Assembly (NCBI GenBank): GCA_965649825.1
Contig: OZ287704.1
Coordinates: 558,001 to 622,000, forward strand
DNA from: Penicillus capitatus
Taxonomy: Eukaryota; Chlorophyta
Reading direction: 5' to 3'
Length of the DNA: 64,000 bases
Shown: in pieces, positions 1-9,654 of the stretch
Position numbering within the stretch: the stretch's first letter is position 1
Layout: the number at the start of each line of letters is the position of its first letter
Notes under the pieces: model-generated
The model's input: only the letters and a program-made list of their open reading frames with translations
What the model was told of the DNA's origin: nothing
Database searches by the model: none
Translations under genes and position numbers: made by a program

Positions 1-1826
1 CAGTCAAATCGGCACGTCAATGCTCGAAGAATGTGCAAAAACGATTGCTTACTGCAGGTCTTGTTCTTTGTTGCGTCTTTGAAGTTAACGACCTTCGTTG
101 TGGAATGAACCCAAGCCTCCGGCCCCTGCGTAGCACCAATAGAGAGTCCGATGTCTGCATTTTCTTCTCTCTTGATGTCGAACTCCCTGGTTGGCAGCAT
201 GACAGTGTGGGATGTGACATGACAGAATCGCCTACCATGTGCGGTCGTCCATCACAAAAGATTTAGAGAACAGTCCCTTCGGATTCTCCAACAGAGACCG
301 GTGCACACAGCACTGGGAAAGACTACCAGTTTGCGATGAGAAGGGAAGCAGGCTGAATTACCTCGTAGTAGGCGTACCACTTAGACTTGGCGAGCAGATA
401 GGCATGCTCAACGCCGTTATCGACACCAGTACCCTCTGCATTTCAAGCACATCTCAGAAAGAGCGGAGCAGAAAGCAGACATCGACCTTCGATCTCTACG
501 CTCATCCTGTTGTCGATCTCCAGAGAGCTTCCTTCTTTCTCTTCCACCTCTCTTCTTTGGCGAAGTATCTCCAGCGCGAACTGTCTGCAGCTCATGAAAG
601 AGATCCTTGCGCACAGCGTGATCCAACCATCTTGCACGAAGCCACTTGTCTTGTCTTCAAGCTCGCTTTTCTTTGCGAGGTGGATCCAGTTTGTCTGGGA
701 TCCCGGGCCCCGCAAATAGAGCATCTCTGCGAGCAAAACAGGACTCATCAGAGCGAGAGAGAGGCAGAAAATGGTATCACCAAGAGAAGAGCTGGCTCCA
801 GTGACTTCGCGGTTCAGGATAGAGCACAACAAGCGTCCGTAGAGGGGACTGCCTCCCGTGTGTTGCATCGACAGATCCAGGTCTGTCGAATGAGAATTCG
901 ATCCATGCGGTCGGATTTCTAGGCTCCTGTGTGACCAACCGTCAAACAAGAGTAACAATTGCGAGTAACGAGTATCATACAGTGTGCAGCCGCCTGTGTC
1001 AAAGTCGTCTGTCGTTAGAGTAAATGGGCTCATCTGTTTGAGGTGTCTCAGCTTCCACTGACGTACACATAACCTGTTCCGAAAAGAGAGAGGCAAGGAG
1101 GAGAGACAACCTCGCACACAGCGTCCCCTCCCTGGAAGGAGAGCTTCCAAAGCTCGCTCTCCTGACATCGGATTCTCAGTTCCAGGCGCAGCGTGAAGTA
1201 GTCGCCGTTAAGGAAACGTGTGCATCGATTCTTGACGTCATCGATCCTCGCCATGTCACGAATTCCGTGCCGACAATCGAACGGACGGAAGACACAAGAG
1301 ACATCTAGACAAGGAATAGATACAGTTCAGGAACTTGGAGACGTCAGTAAATCCTCTTTTGGCAACTTTCGCCGACGTTTCGCTTCTCGTCCTCCCAGTT
1401 GACGAGAGTCAGAGAGAAGTAAGCCTTGACCAGTTTTCCATTCCGAGAACAGAGACAAGCTCTGAGGTTCCCTGTCGTCAAGTTCTCGACTTCGATGCAC
1501 CTTCATCACAGAAGACGAACACGAGTACTCTGAGATGTCCACCGTGTCCTCCCTTACCAATGATGACCATTGACTTCGAAGTTACACGAAAACATTCTCG
1601 TGTTCTTCTTCTCCAAAAAAGAGTGATGCACACGCCACTAGCAGAATGCATCACGTAACGATTTCAACGAGTCTGGCGACCTTACTTCGTAAGTCGCGTA
1701 CCACGCATGCTTCTTCAACGTATAAGCGTGAGGGATGCCTTTCGTAACCTGGTTTCCCTCTGAGGGCGACTTCAGTTCACGCGCCGTGCAAACGTGGCAC
1801 ACCTTCAGCGTGTATCGTCGTTCCAT
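1..1826 (-). CDS. Multi-MATH-domain protein, copy A (3' part outside window)
   Basis: MATH (meprin and TRAF homology) domains bind peptide ligands and often recruit ubiquitin machinery. The gene is split by many introns of about 30 to 60 nt. The start at 1826 opens a 47-codon exon ending in WYATYE at a GTAAGG donor. Further exons carry typical MATH pieces: YFSLTLVNWEDEK near 1400, a block ending NGDYFTLRLELRI near 1190, SGFVQDGWITLCARISF near 640, and WYAYYE before a GTAATT donor near 375. Read with the full right copy there are about four MATH domains and no catalytic domain. Exon borders beyond the first are approximate. The 3' end lies left of the window. Paralogs: copy C at 53993-56549 (near-identical) and copy B at 14294-16760 (diverged). 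It could be a TRAF-like or ubiquitin-protease-related adaptor; the specific role is unknown. Confidence 0.72.
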
Positions 1827-2249
1827 CCGATAGTTTTTTAATGTTATGCGCTCCGAGGTTAGCGTCGCATTTATAGCCGCACGGCTGAACGCTGAGCCCG
1901 TCGTTGACGCACGGCAACGGCCATTCTTGTTTGTCTCGCTCCATTCTGCTAAATAATAAACAGTGTGGCGGCGTTCTCAGATGACACGGAAAAAGGAAGT
2001 CGAAAGAAAGCTTAATACAGCGCGACTCTTTGACTTCCCCTTTTATGGAGCTGGAGTGGGCATCCATTTATCACGTCTGTGTCTCTTGAGCTGTAATCCG
2101 ACACGGAAAAATGGCGACACGTAGAGTCTAATGGCAGCTGTGCGCAATGCGCGGTCTTCTAGATGTGTCTCACTGCGCAACGAAGGCGCGAGATTAGGAC
2201 GTGGCAGTTGGCCTTGAGCAAATCTTGACGAACGACAGTAAAATTAGCG

Positions 2250-2519
2250 CTATCCGTGTCTATAGCATTGAAGAGATCGGCCTTCACGTCGGAACCGCTT
2301 TTTCTGGATCACGGCAGCCGTCGACTGTTCTTTAAAACAGAGATCCATCTGCATTCTGCGCCTTTGATCAGAGCTGAGAGAATAGGAGATGTACTTTTCA
2401 GCTATGTTGGTTCGCTGAATGCATGCGGAGTCTTGTGTTTCCTGCATGCTTTGGGTGAGAGGTATGGCATTCATTGCGTTGGACAGACCGCGGTTGACTC
2501 TACAGATGGTGTCCGACAA
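2250..2519 (-). other. Short open frame of uncertain coding status
   Basis: A 90-codon minus-strand frame that is longer in the right copy (56973-57275). Between the two copies, two neighbouring changes near 2492 are silent in this frame but change residues in the overlapping plus-strand frame, which weakly favours the minus strand. The plus frame (2256-2684) ends at a TGA that is a sense codon in the right copy, where it runs to 57557. No family recognised. The flanking stretches 1827-2249 and 2700-3347 show nothing else I can support. Confidence 0.25.
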
Positions 2520-3347
2520 TTGCTCACCTCTTCCATCTTGCAGATGAAGCTTTTGAAGATTGAACTGTTACAAATCATTAGAAGAGGTTCTATGACATAT
2601 CAGATGACATATACATTCAACAATGAGTTACTGCTTTCTTTCACGAATGATTTCGAAGCGAAGCAAAGCCGAGCTTTTATGTGACGAACAGTGCATGCAG
2701 AGATTCCGTGGTGTTGCCTGCGACTCGTGAGGGGAGGCAGAACATCCGATCGACAAGACAGCTCAAACTCTGCCGCTGCCGGGACCGCCGTCTTAATGAT
2801 CCTTTGTGCAGGCTTCTCTGACTTCAACAGATAGACCATGCCATGCAGTGGGGTGAAATGGGGCTGGGAAGGTTTGCCTAGTCATCTGTAGAAGTGGGTT
2901 TGAATCCAGAACTGCAGAACGAAGACTCGACTAACCAAACGACTGCGTCACCACATAATGCAGAAAAACGCAATATCCCTTAGCGACATAAAGACAAGCG
3001 TACATCAAGACTCGAAACAATCATTGCGCGGTACATGAGCATCCAAACAATCGTCATCAGGGCCACAATGGATCGGCTCTGTTTTGGTAGACAGCAATGT
3101 AAATCGAGAGGAAGAGAATAACCCGTGTGCACTTTGCCTCGTCGAGATCAGAGTACTGAAAGCCAAGACGAAATATGACACAACCGAAAAGCTGCAGCTG
3201 ATCATTTGTGCAACTTACTTATCGCATCAGTCCACGCACTGATCATCTCTGCCATTTATGCAAGAACTGCATAGAAGGCTGAAGGTTAGCTTATCACAAA
3301 AGGCTATGACTGCAGTTTTCTACTACACTGTGAGGTAAGCCATACGC

Positions 3348-3610
3348 TTACAAGATCTCAAAGTTCTTGTGGACCAGATGGCGCCACTCTCTGTCCGCTT
3401 TTGCTTGAAAAAACGAACATACTTCGTCATCTGTAGGAACTGGGCTTCTACTTGACCTGCTAAACTTACTCTTCTTGTTGATCTCGGCAATATGCTCTTT
3501 TAAACTCGAGAGAGGCTTCCTGTATACTTTATCGACTCCCTGTACTTGCTCGTTCGCTTTTTTGAAGATGGCAGGTGTGAACTTCAATTCAAGTACCGGA
3601 TTCAGTGTTA
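3348..3610 (-). pseudogene. BCAS2/SPF27 fragment (exons 4-5 with intron)
   Basis: Minus-strand sequence matches the last two exons of the intact BCAS2 gene at 26877-27713: a KKANEQ helix followed by EINKKSKFS, an intron-like spacer that keeps the T-tract and AG end, then DREWRHLVHKNFEIL and a premature stop. The 5' exons are absent. Retention of the intron shows copying at the DNA level rather than through mRNA. An identical fragment lies in the right arm at 58071-58333. Confidence 0.85.
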
Positions 3611-4258
3611 TGCTTCAGCCGGGACACTGTCCTCGCAACGAACTGTAAACATACATCTCGAGAATGCAGACCTCAGAATGAAGTTGTCGACTGCCGCCGG
3701 ATCTATAATTCATGTTTCCAGATAGAGATTTCTACAATCCTTAGTTTGTCGTTTTCTAGGTATCTTTTTCGATGCGTTAAAACCGCTGCCAAAGTTACCC
3801 GTTCAATTGCTGGCACTCGATTACTGTTTATCATCAACATAGAAGAGGAGAAAGGATGCGCCACGTTGGCATCTCCGAGACTTCGTGACTTATGTGTTTC
3901 AGCAACTGCTGAGACCATCGAAGATGAAGCCATCTATTCTTCGTTTCCACCGGTAGCGTTTGGTGTTGCGTTGAAAACGACATTGATGAGAGTCTTCTGC
4001 AAAGAAGCTGCTAAGCGAAGCGTTCATCGTTTCGATCGCTGTGCGGACCAATTGATCTTCGGCGTTTGCGTGCGACTGCGAACTTTTCTATGCGGCAGCC
4101 AACGCAGAAAAGATTGCCTTACCGAGATGAGCCCATTGACGAATAAGGGTCCGTTTAAAAAACTGCATTTCATGGCATGTCAGCTCTGTGTAAAGACAGG
4201 ATTGTTCGGAAGTAGGACATCCGTGGCTTACGTATCCACGCGAGAGACAACAGAATAG
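3605..4258 (+). other. Long open frame of unknown function, possibly not a gene
   Basis: A 217-codon frame on the plus strand starting beside the BCAS2 fragment. No domain, signal peptide or repeat is recognised; composition is rich in Cys, Arg, Ser and Thr. The copy at 58328-58981 appears identical, but the whole surrounding 1.7 kb is identical too, so this is not evidence of selection on the protein. Shorter minus-strand frames (3703-3933 and 4088-4405) overlap it and cannot be excluded. Confidence 0.3.
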
Positions 4259-4830
4259 CCGCGTTACGATGCCGAAAACGATCGAGATGCTCTTAACACC
4301 GTGGCTTTCGTGCGTGTCTATTGAATCTGTCTCTGTCTGTGTTTCTTCGTGACGTGACGATGCGCAGTGAGTGAGTGGCCTTCCTTTAGCCAGCACTCTG
4401 TACAATGCGCGTTAGGAGAGCGAGTTCGTCCTATGGCAGATCGAAGTCTGAGACTGAGTCGACAGACGCTTGGTTAGCCACTGTCTTTCCGATTTGCGGT
4501 GTGGAATGGGCTCGGGCGTTTTCCAAAGGCCGCTCTGAATGCAGCGTTGCAATAGGAAACTGCCACACGGGAGAACCGTTGTTCTCCGTTATCGACTGCA
4601 CGTGGAGCGATGATTTCCAGCATCTATGGCAACACCTAGAATGCCTAGTTTAATAAAAATTGTGTTCGTGCAACAGCCTCTCGACTCTAAGGAGGGCTGT
4701 TGATAAAGTGTACAGCTGAATTCGTCTAATCGTTAATGAAAGCGAAAAAAAAGTTCGAATGACTGACGACCCGTCACAGCAAGGGATTCAGAAGCGTCGT
4801 TTTGCAGCGATGGCTCAATCTGCGACGCCG

Positions 4831-5940
4831 TCAAACTTGTGCAGAAGGATGTACTCGGCGATCCTTAGGAAGCTCTAGGCAGTAAAGCATAAATGAGATC
4901 AAGATGAAAACGCCGACCCAAACTGGGACGACGATGGCACATGCCGCGGTCCCGCCCCAAATAGCGACTCCTGCCAACCACGGCAGACAAAACAGCGGAG
5001 CAAGGAGCAAAAACCCGAAAAACAGGCTAAAGTACTGTCGGCAAGTATTTGCCAAGTTAGCAACAAATAAGGGAATTAACGTTTGTAAACTCATCACAAG
5101 AACGAAGCATATCACAATTTTTGTGCACCACCAAGCATTGTCAAAAAGAGAAACGGATGGCTGCCAGAAAAGAACACCGATCATTAGTAAGAAATAGAGT
5201 CCGAAGCCTCCTCCAACACCAACACCAATCTCAATGCTGCACCATCCACCGTAATGAGCAGCGCAGCGAATCATGGACCTCTCTTGGCATTCCCAGTGCT
5301 TGCAGAAAAGCTCTTCTCTTGTAAAACACTCGCAAACTGATGACGCGATCGCGTAACTGGATGAGATGTTGCCCTTCCAGCGATAGCAATACTCTCCAGT
5401 GACGTCCTCCTCCAGACATTGATAGTCCTCTTTCTTAAGTTTAATTCTGGAGCTGTCCTCTCTGCACGACCACGCTGAACAGTATCGGCGATTCGGAGCT
5501 CGCGAGTGGCATGCACACGTCAAGGTGTTGTTGCCGACACTCGCACACCTGCTATCTATTCGGCCGGCTGTGCAGTCGGTATGTTCGTCGACATCCGTCG
5601 TCGTGCACTCCCAGTGATCGCAACAGGCTCGGTCCGTTGCGGCAGTACAAGTGCAGTTGTCGTATTCCCCCCTCTTTCCATTCCCATCCTGCATCGACCA
5701 GTAGCGACAGTGACTGCTCGCGTCTTCGAGACAGTCGTAAATTTTCGCTTTCGTTTTGCTGGCGACTCGCCACAGACCGCCTCTGTAGACACCGGACTCT
5801 GTGTAATACCCGGCCACACGCTTCATGCGATTCCAGGACTGCAGACCTTCGTTCAAATCGTGAGCTGTCTCATTGGACTCTCCCAGTGCCGCAACAACGA
5901 GACAAGCCGCAGTACAGAAGTAGTATACAGATGCAATCAT
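4831..5940 (-). CDS. Cys-rich multi-pass membrane protein, left copy
   Basis: An uninterrupted 369-residue frame. Residues 1-20 form a signal peptide (YYFCTAACLVVAALG). The ectodomain (about 21-235) has evenly spaced cysteines with three repeats of a motif C-x-C-x7-9-C-x2-W-x-C, seen as CCDHWEC, YCSAWSC and FCKHWEC, plus NNT, NCT and NIS glycosylation sites. A Gly-rich hinge (GVGVGGGFG) leads into about four hydrophobic helices and a short basic tail. No known family is recognised; a cell-surface receptor, adhesin or transporter-like role is inference. Right copy: 59551-60663, with all ectodomain cysteines kept but roughly two dozen replacements in the ectodomain and a largely different segment at about residues 255-310. 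A third, broken copy is at 35247-37249. The start follows the signal peptide and is shared by all copies. Confidence 0.8.
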   Translation of the reverse strand: MIASVYYFCTAACLVVAALGESNETAHDLNEGLQSWNRMKRVAGYYTESGVYRGGLWRVASKTKAKIYDCLEDASSHCRYWSMQDGNGKRGEYDNCTCTAATDRACCDHWECTTTDVDEHTDCTAGRIDSRCASVGNNTLTCACHSRAPNRRYCSAWSCREDSSRIKLKKEDYQCLEEDVTGEYCYRWKGNISSSYAIASSVCECFTREELFCKHWECQERSMIRCAAHYGGWCSIEIGVGVGGGFGLYFLLMIGVLFWQPSVSLFDNAWWCTKIVICFVLVMSLQTLIPLFVANLANTCRQYFSLFFGFLLLAPLFCLPWLAGVAIWGGTAACAIVVPVWVGVFILISFMLYCLELPKDRRVHPSAQV

Positions 5941-6057
5941 GGTTCAAAACGTGACGCTAAACACGGACGGCGCTCGTGCACTGCTACCATGCAGCTCTCG
6001 TACAGCACAGATGATGTTATTTATACTTCTCAATCAGCGACGAATCGCGAAGATGAC

Positions 6058-6351
6058 ATGAACGTCGAATCTCAGATCGCGGTGATCGGAAAGCGGTTGC
6101 TGGCGACTTACCCGCGACAGTGCACGCGTCCGCGTCGATCGCAGATGGCCATCGAGATATTCGCACTTCCTATCGCAGCTGCGGATTCCTTCCATCGACG
6201 TTCTCCAGAGGCCGCTGTGACGGTTCTTCGTTACGGACAGCGAAAAGCAATCACATCCTCGGAATGTAATGGATGGTCTCGTTGGCGAGATCTGTCCATC
6301 GCCTGTATTACACTTTCGCCTCTTTCTGAAGAGTGCAAGAGACTAGGCAAG
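6058..6351 (+). other. Candidate first exon of a plus-strand gene
   Basis: A 98-codon frame from an ATG at 6058 to AAG followed by GTAAGATCT, a strong donor. Matching sequence with the same donor is at 60781-61074. Downstream (6430-6990) several overlapping plus- and minus-strand frames are open in both arms, including an Ala/Asp-rich plus frame ending ...VPSYLVLTDEPH near 6894 and a 181-codon minus frame (6424-6969); I could not join them convincingly. Differences between arms are as often replacing as silent, so coding status is doubtful. Confidence 0.28.
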
Positions 6352-6991
6352 GTAAGATCTTACACCGAAGAAGATTCGTTCGTATAAAGATCAATCGCTT
6401 TTATTATCTGGCGTTTCCCGCGATCAAAGAAACGATTTCGGCATTCGGATGCGAAGTACCCGCTCAGCTGAATCTCGAGTCGGCTGACTCTCGTGTATTC
6501 GCCGGTCCGAGTTCGCCGTCTCCGCACGCTCGACAGCACTACGAGGATTCGACGAAGCTGCATCGGCAGTCGTGCCAACTGCGAGCTGCTGCACATCCGT
6601 CCCGCTCTTCCGCTTCTGCTGAAACGCGACGGCCACTTCTTGGCCGTCTGCACACGGCATCAAACGCGCAGCCGTAGCAGCAGCAACGCACACCGCCGTC
6701 GAACACGCCTTCGCTGCGAGTGACGAGACGAACACGAGAGAGCGAAGAAAGAAATGGTCTGTCGAAGCTCTCGGAAAGGCGATCGCATCGCCTCGGCGCC
6801 GCGAGAGGCAAACGATCCGAACGCCGCCTCGAACGCTGCCGACATTGCAGGCGCCGTCCCGTCCTACCTCGTTCTCACGGACGAGCCACACTAACGCTCG
6901 CGAACGCGTTGCGCGAGACCACGGAGGAACAGGTCGAAACGGCCGAAACCGATCGGCGATGTCGCCCACAGCCGGCTTTCGAGTACACTAA

Positions 6992-8596
6992 CTACTGTGT
7001 TTTGTCCAGTCCGACGCCGATGGCTGCCAGTCTCTCCGGCACGGGAGGATGCGAATAGTGGTAAGTCGAGTACCACGGATCCACGTTCAGCGATCCCTTG
7101 TTCGAGTTCTCCAGGGTGATCAGAGCCCGCCGCAGGGCAGGTCCCATGCCCAGGTTCACGGAGAAGTTGTCTGCCTGGAACTCGAACCTTCGGCTCAGCA
7201 TGTTCTGGAAGAACTCCACGATCTGAGCACACACCGTCGCCTGGCTGGGAGCCGAGGTCCACTTCCGACGTCTCGCACCTCGTTCAAGGGAGCGCTGATG
7301 AACGAGAACAGCACGAAGGAGACGAAGGCGGGACGGTCTTCGGCAAACCCAAAGGACACGTAGAGATCGTCCGACGTGCGCACCAGACTGAAGAGCAGGA
7401 ACTGAGTGAGGAGAAAGACCTGAACTATGACGAAGTTGCATAGGTTGTGCGACAGCTTCCAGTGACCTGGGAACAGAGGAGCTCTGCGCCTGCCGCAGTC
7501 CGCAGCGCGAGACGCACCGAGCTCGTGGGCCAGCACGGCCGCGATTTCGTCCTCGGTGCACTGTTCGATCAGGGTGTCGTACAGGACAATGCGCTTGTTG
7601 CCGAAGAGCCCGTACATGTACGCATTGGAGTGGCCGCTTCGCTTGGAACCGTCGACCTTGTACAGCTTCTTCAGCGGAAATCCCAGACGCGATGCCAGGG
7701 CCTCAATCCGATCTCTGAGCGATCCCTGTTGCGCACACCCTGTCGCTCTGCGCAGACAGAGGGGAGGGAGCCTTGACCTGATCGAGCGGCTCGAATCTGT
7801 TGAAGAGCGGGGCGATGGCGGTGGGATAGATCGTCATCATAAACAGACTCAGCACCAGGCAGAACAGCCACAGGTAGACGGGCAGCCAGCGGTCCGAGTG
7901 CAGCAGAATCCAAGTGAAGCTTCCGACGATCGGCGGCAGGAAGATCGCGCCCAACATCCACTGCACAGCAGGAGAGGGTCTCGCGCGATCGATCGACAGA
8001 GCGGGCATCCACCGTGGTCAGTATGTCGGAGACGAACCCCTCCCCCGTTTGCTTGTTGAAGCCGTGGCTCTCCTCGAGAACGAAGGTCTGGTAGATGCTC
8101 CACGGTATGTCCAGGACGGAGGAGATCCACAGCAGCACGCCGATGTAGACAACCGTGCACGGGATCTCTCCGGAAAGGGCCCTCGGCAGGTACAGCATCC
8201 GAGAGCGGACGAGCCTCCACGCGAGGGGAAGCCATTCGCAGTAGAGCACCAGACACGTCTGGAACACGGAGCAGAATCCGTAGACGATGTTGAACCACCT
8301 GCGAGACGCCCCTCCAAGCAACAGACGTCGGATGCCGTGACTTGCCATTTGTCGATGGAATAGGAACGGGACTTCTGGAAGGTCTCTTGCGAGAAGACGG
8401 ATGCGAGCGACTCTGGCAGGTAGGTGCGCCGAATCGCCTAGAGATCTTCACTCGAGACAGAGTCTGAGACCGCGGGCGTGTTCTTTACGCGGTACTGACG
8501 CAGGTCGAGGTAGGTGTGGAGAACGTAGACAGCGACGGTGAATTCCAAGACGAGAGACGCATAGGGAACAATCGTTCCCGACTCAGACGCCGTCAT
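6992..8596 (-). CDS. STE24: CAAX prenyl protease 1 (Ste24-type), left copy
   Basis: An integral-membrane zinc metalloprotease (M48) that trims prenylated CAAX proteins at the ER or nuclear envelope. Exons on the minus strand: 8471-8596, 8346-8437, 8013-8298, 7778-7960, 7518-7725, 7279-7466, 6992-7240, summing to 1332 nt and 443 residues, the usual family size. The zinc motif HELGH is present but split by the 51-nt intron 7467-7517; the distal zinc-ligand region FEFQAD is in the last exon; SKRSGHSNAY and NKRIVLYDTL are family signatures. Seven or so hydrophobic segments fit the family. Introns are 33 to 52 nt; intron 8299-8345 uses a GC donor (GCAAGT). All key residues are intact, so it looks functional. 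Its twin is 61711-63315. Upstream, only a tail of POP5 survives (8708-8783). Confidence 0.95.
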
Positions 8597-8707
8597 GTGG
8601 CTGCACTGTCACGACACTCGGGAGAGCGGAACGAAAGGAAACGCTCGATGGTGACACAGACGTCTTGTCATGCAATTCCTCCGCCATAGAAGACAATACG
8701 ACGACGT

Positions 8708-8783
8708 TCAGAAACGCAGCTGCACGAGAGTCTGCTGCAGAGCATCGAACTCTTCTGTTTCCTGAGCAGTGTAGCATTCGATG
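8708..8783 (-). pseudogene. Truncated 3' end of POP5
   Basis: The last 25 or so codons and stop of the POP5 gene (YTAQETEEFDALQQ region) are present, then homology stops dead at 8783, the edge of the duplicated block. In the right arm the same codons join a complete reading frame (63428 onward). The rest of POP5 is missing here. Confidence 0.85.
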
Positions 8784-8830
8784 CAAGGCATATTCTGGAG
8801 TCCTTTGCTCTTCCATTGCCAGATGATCTG

Positions 8831-9520
8831 TCACGACTTACAACGTTCTTTCATGACAACATTTGTGCACTTGCCTTTGCAAAATTCCGAAACGTCAGCC
8901 GAACACGTCGCTCTCACACCGCAAAGGAAGAACACATTTAAGGCTTCAGCGTGACCACTAGCTGCGGCTTGATGAATCGCTGTCCATCCGTCGGTCTGCT
9001 GAGCATCGACATCGGCACCGGCTTCCAGAAGAATCTGTAGAAGGATCTGTGTTGCGACAGACCGAGCAACTCTGTATCTAAACGTCACTTCAATGATGTC
9101 GATGTATCCAAAAACGCGGCTGCTCAAGTAGGGTTCTTTAATTGCCGGTGGCAACTTCTGTTAGCGCACCCATCTCGATGAGGGCCTTCAGTCAGCAACA
9201 GTTTTCGAAGTCGGATCAGAAGTTAGCGGGAAGTTGACGCAGTGCAGCCTAGAATTGTTCAGGAGGCGTATGTAAGAAAAACGCAAGATCGCCCAACCGT
9301 CCGACATGACAGGATGCAGCACTGTAGATGTCACGTCGCGGACCTTGGTATTCTCAAGAGCGTTGTTAGCAGCGGCCTAATGCAACAGAGTGCAGCATAT
9401 GTCTATCTGGTAGCCCTTTACGGTGACACTCTCACCAAGTTCACTGTCGACATGCAGGCCCTCCAAGACAAGCGCCATGGCATCCGTCGCATCATCTTCC
9501 ATTCCGACAGACACACCGAA
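8831..9520 (-). pseudogene. Ankyrin-repeat gene remnant
   Basis: Minus-strand frames contain a clear ankyrin unit (LLEAGADVDAQQTDGW, then TAIHQAAASGHAEAL) around 8950-9060 and an earlier partial unit around 9370 (TLLH, stop, AAANNAL) in which the residue after His is replaced by TAG at 9377-9379. A second stop near 9200 separates the pieces. Ankyrin repeats mediate protein contacts. The stops suggest decay, though very short introns could hide some breaks. Confidence 0.6.
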
Positions 9521-9654
9521 CGAGTACACAGAGTTCTGCTTCGGCACGACTTACGGTAAGCATCTCAGAGGGCGACAGCAACTCGTATACTTTGCGCTTT
9601 CTAGCCATCTCTCTCGCTTCTCCTTTCCTTCGAAGCTATACTCATGTCCATCAT

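Larger units (their letters stand above)
1..8783. repeat. Left arm of a direct segmental duplication (cut by window start)
   Basis: This block is repeated in the same orientation at 54724-63503, with only scattered substitutions and very few indels over most of its length. It ends sharply: both copies share sequence up to 8783/63503 and are unrelated beyond. It probably continues to the left of the window, because the right copy continues leftward into the rest of the MATH gene (53993-54723). Divergence is patchy: 1089-1112, 2476-2920 and 4604-5720 hold most differences, while 2921-4603 shows none that I could see. Confidence 0.97.

Noticed and set aside
2880-2910. Possible tRNA T-arm (GGGTTTGAATCC)
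   Set aside because: The stem is too short and no matching anticodon or acceptor stem is present.
4405-4653. 82-codon plus-strand open frame beside the membrane-protein gene
   Set aside because: The right copy diverges and ends early at 59328; no domain or splice site supports it.
5506-6387. Long plus-strand open frame opposite the membrane-protein ectodomain
   Set aside because: It is mostly the antisense shadow of the conserved Cys-rich coding sequence; only its end (6058-6351) was kept as a weak candidate.
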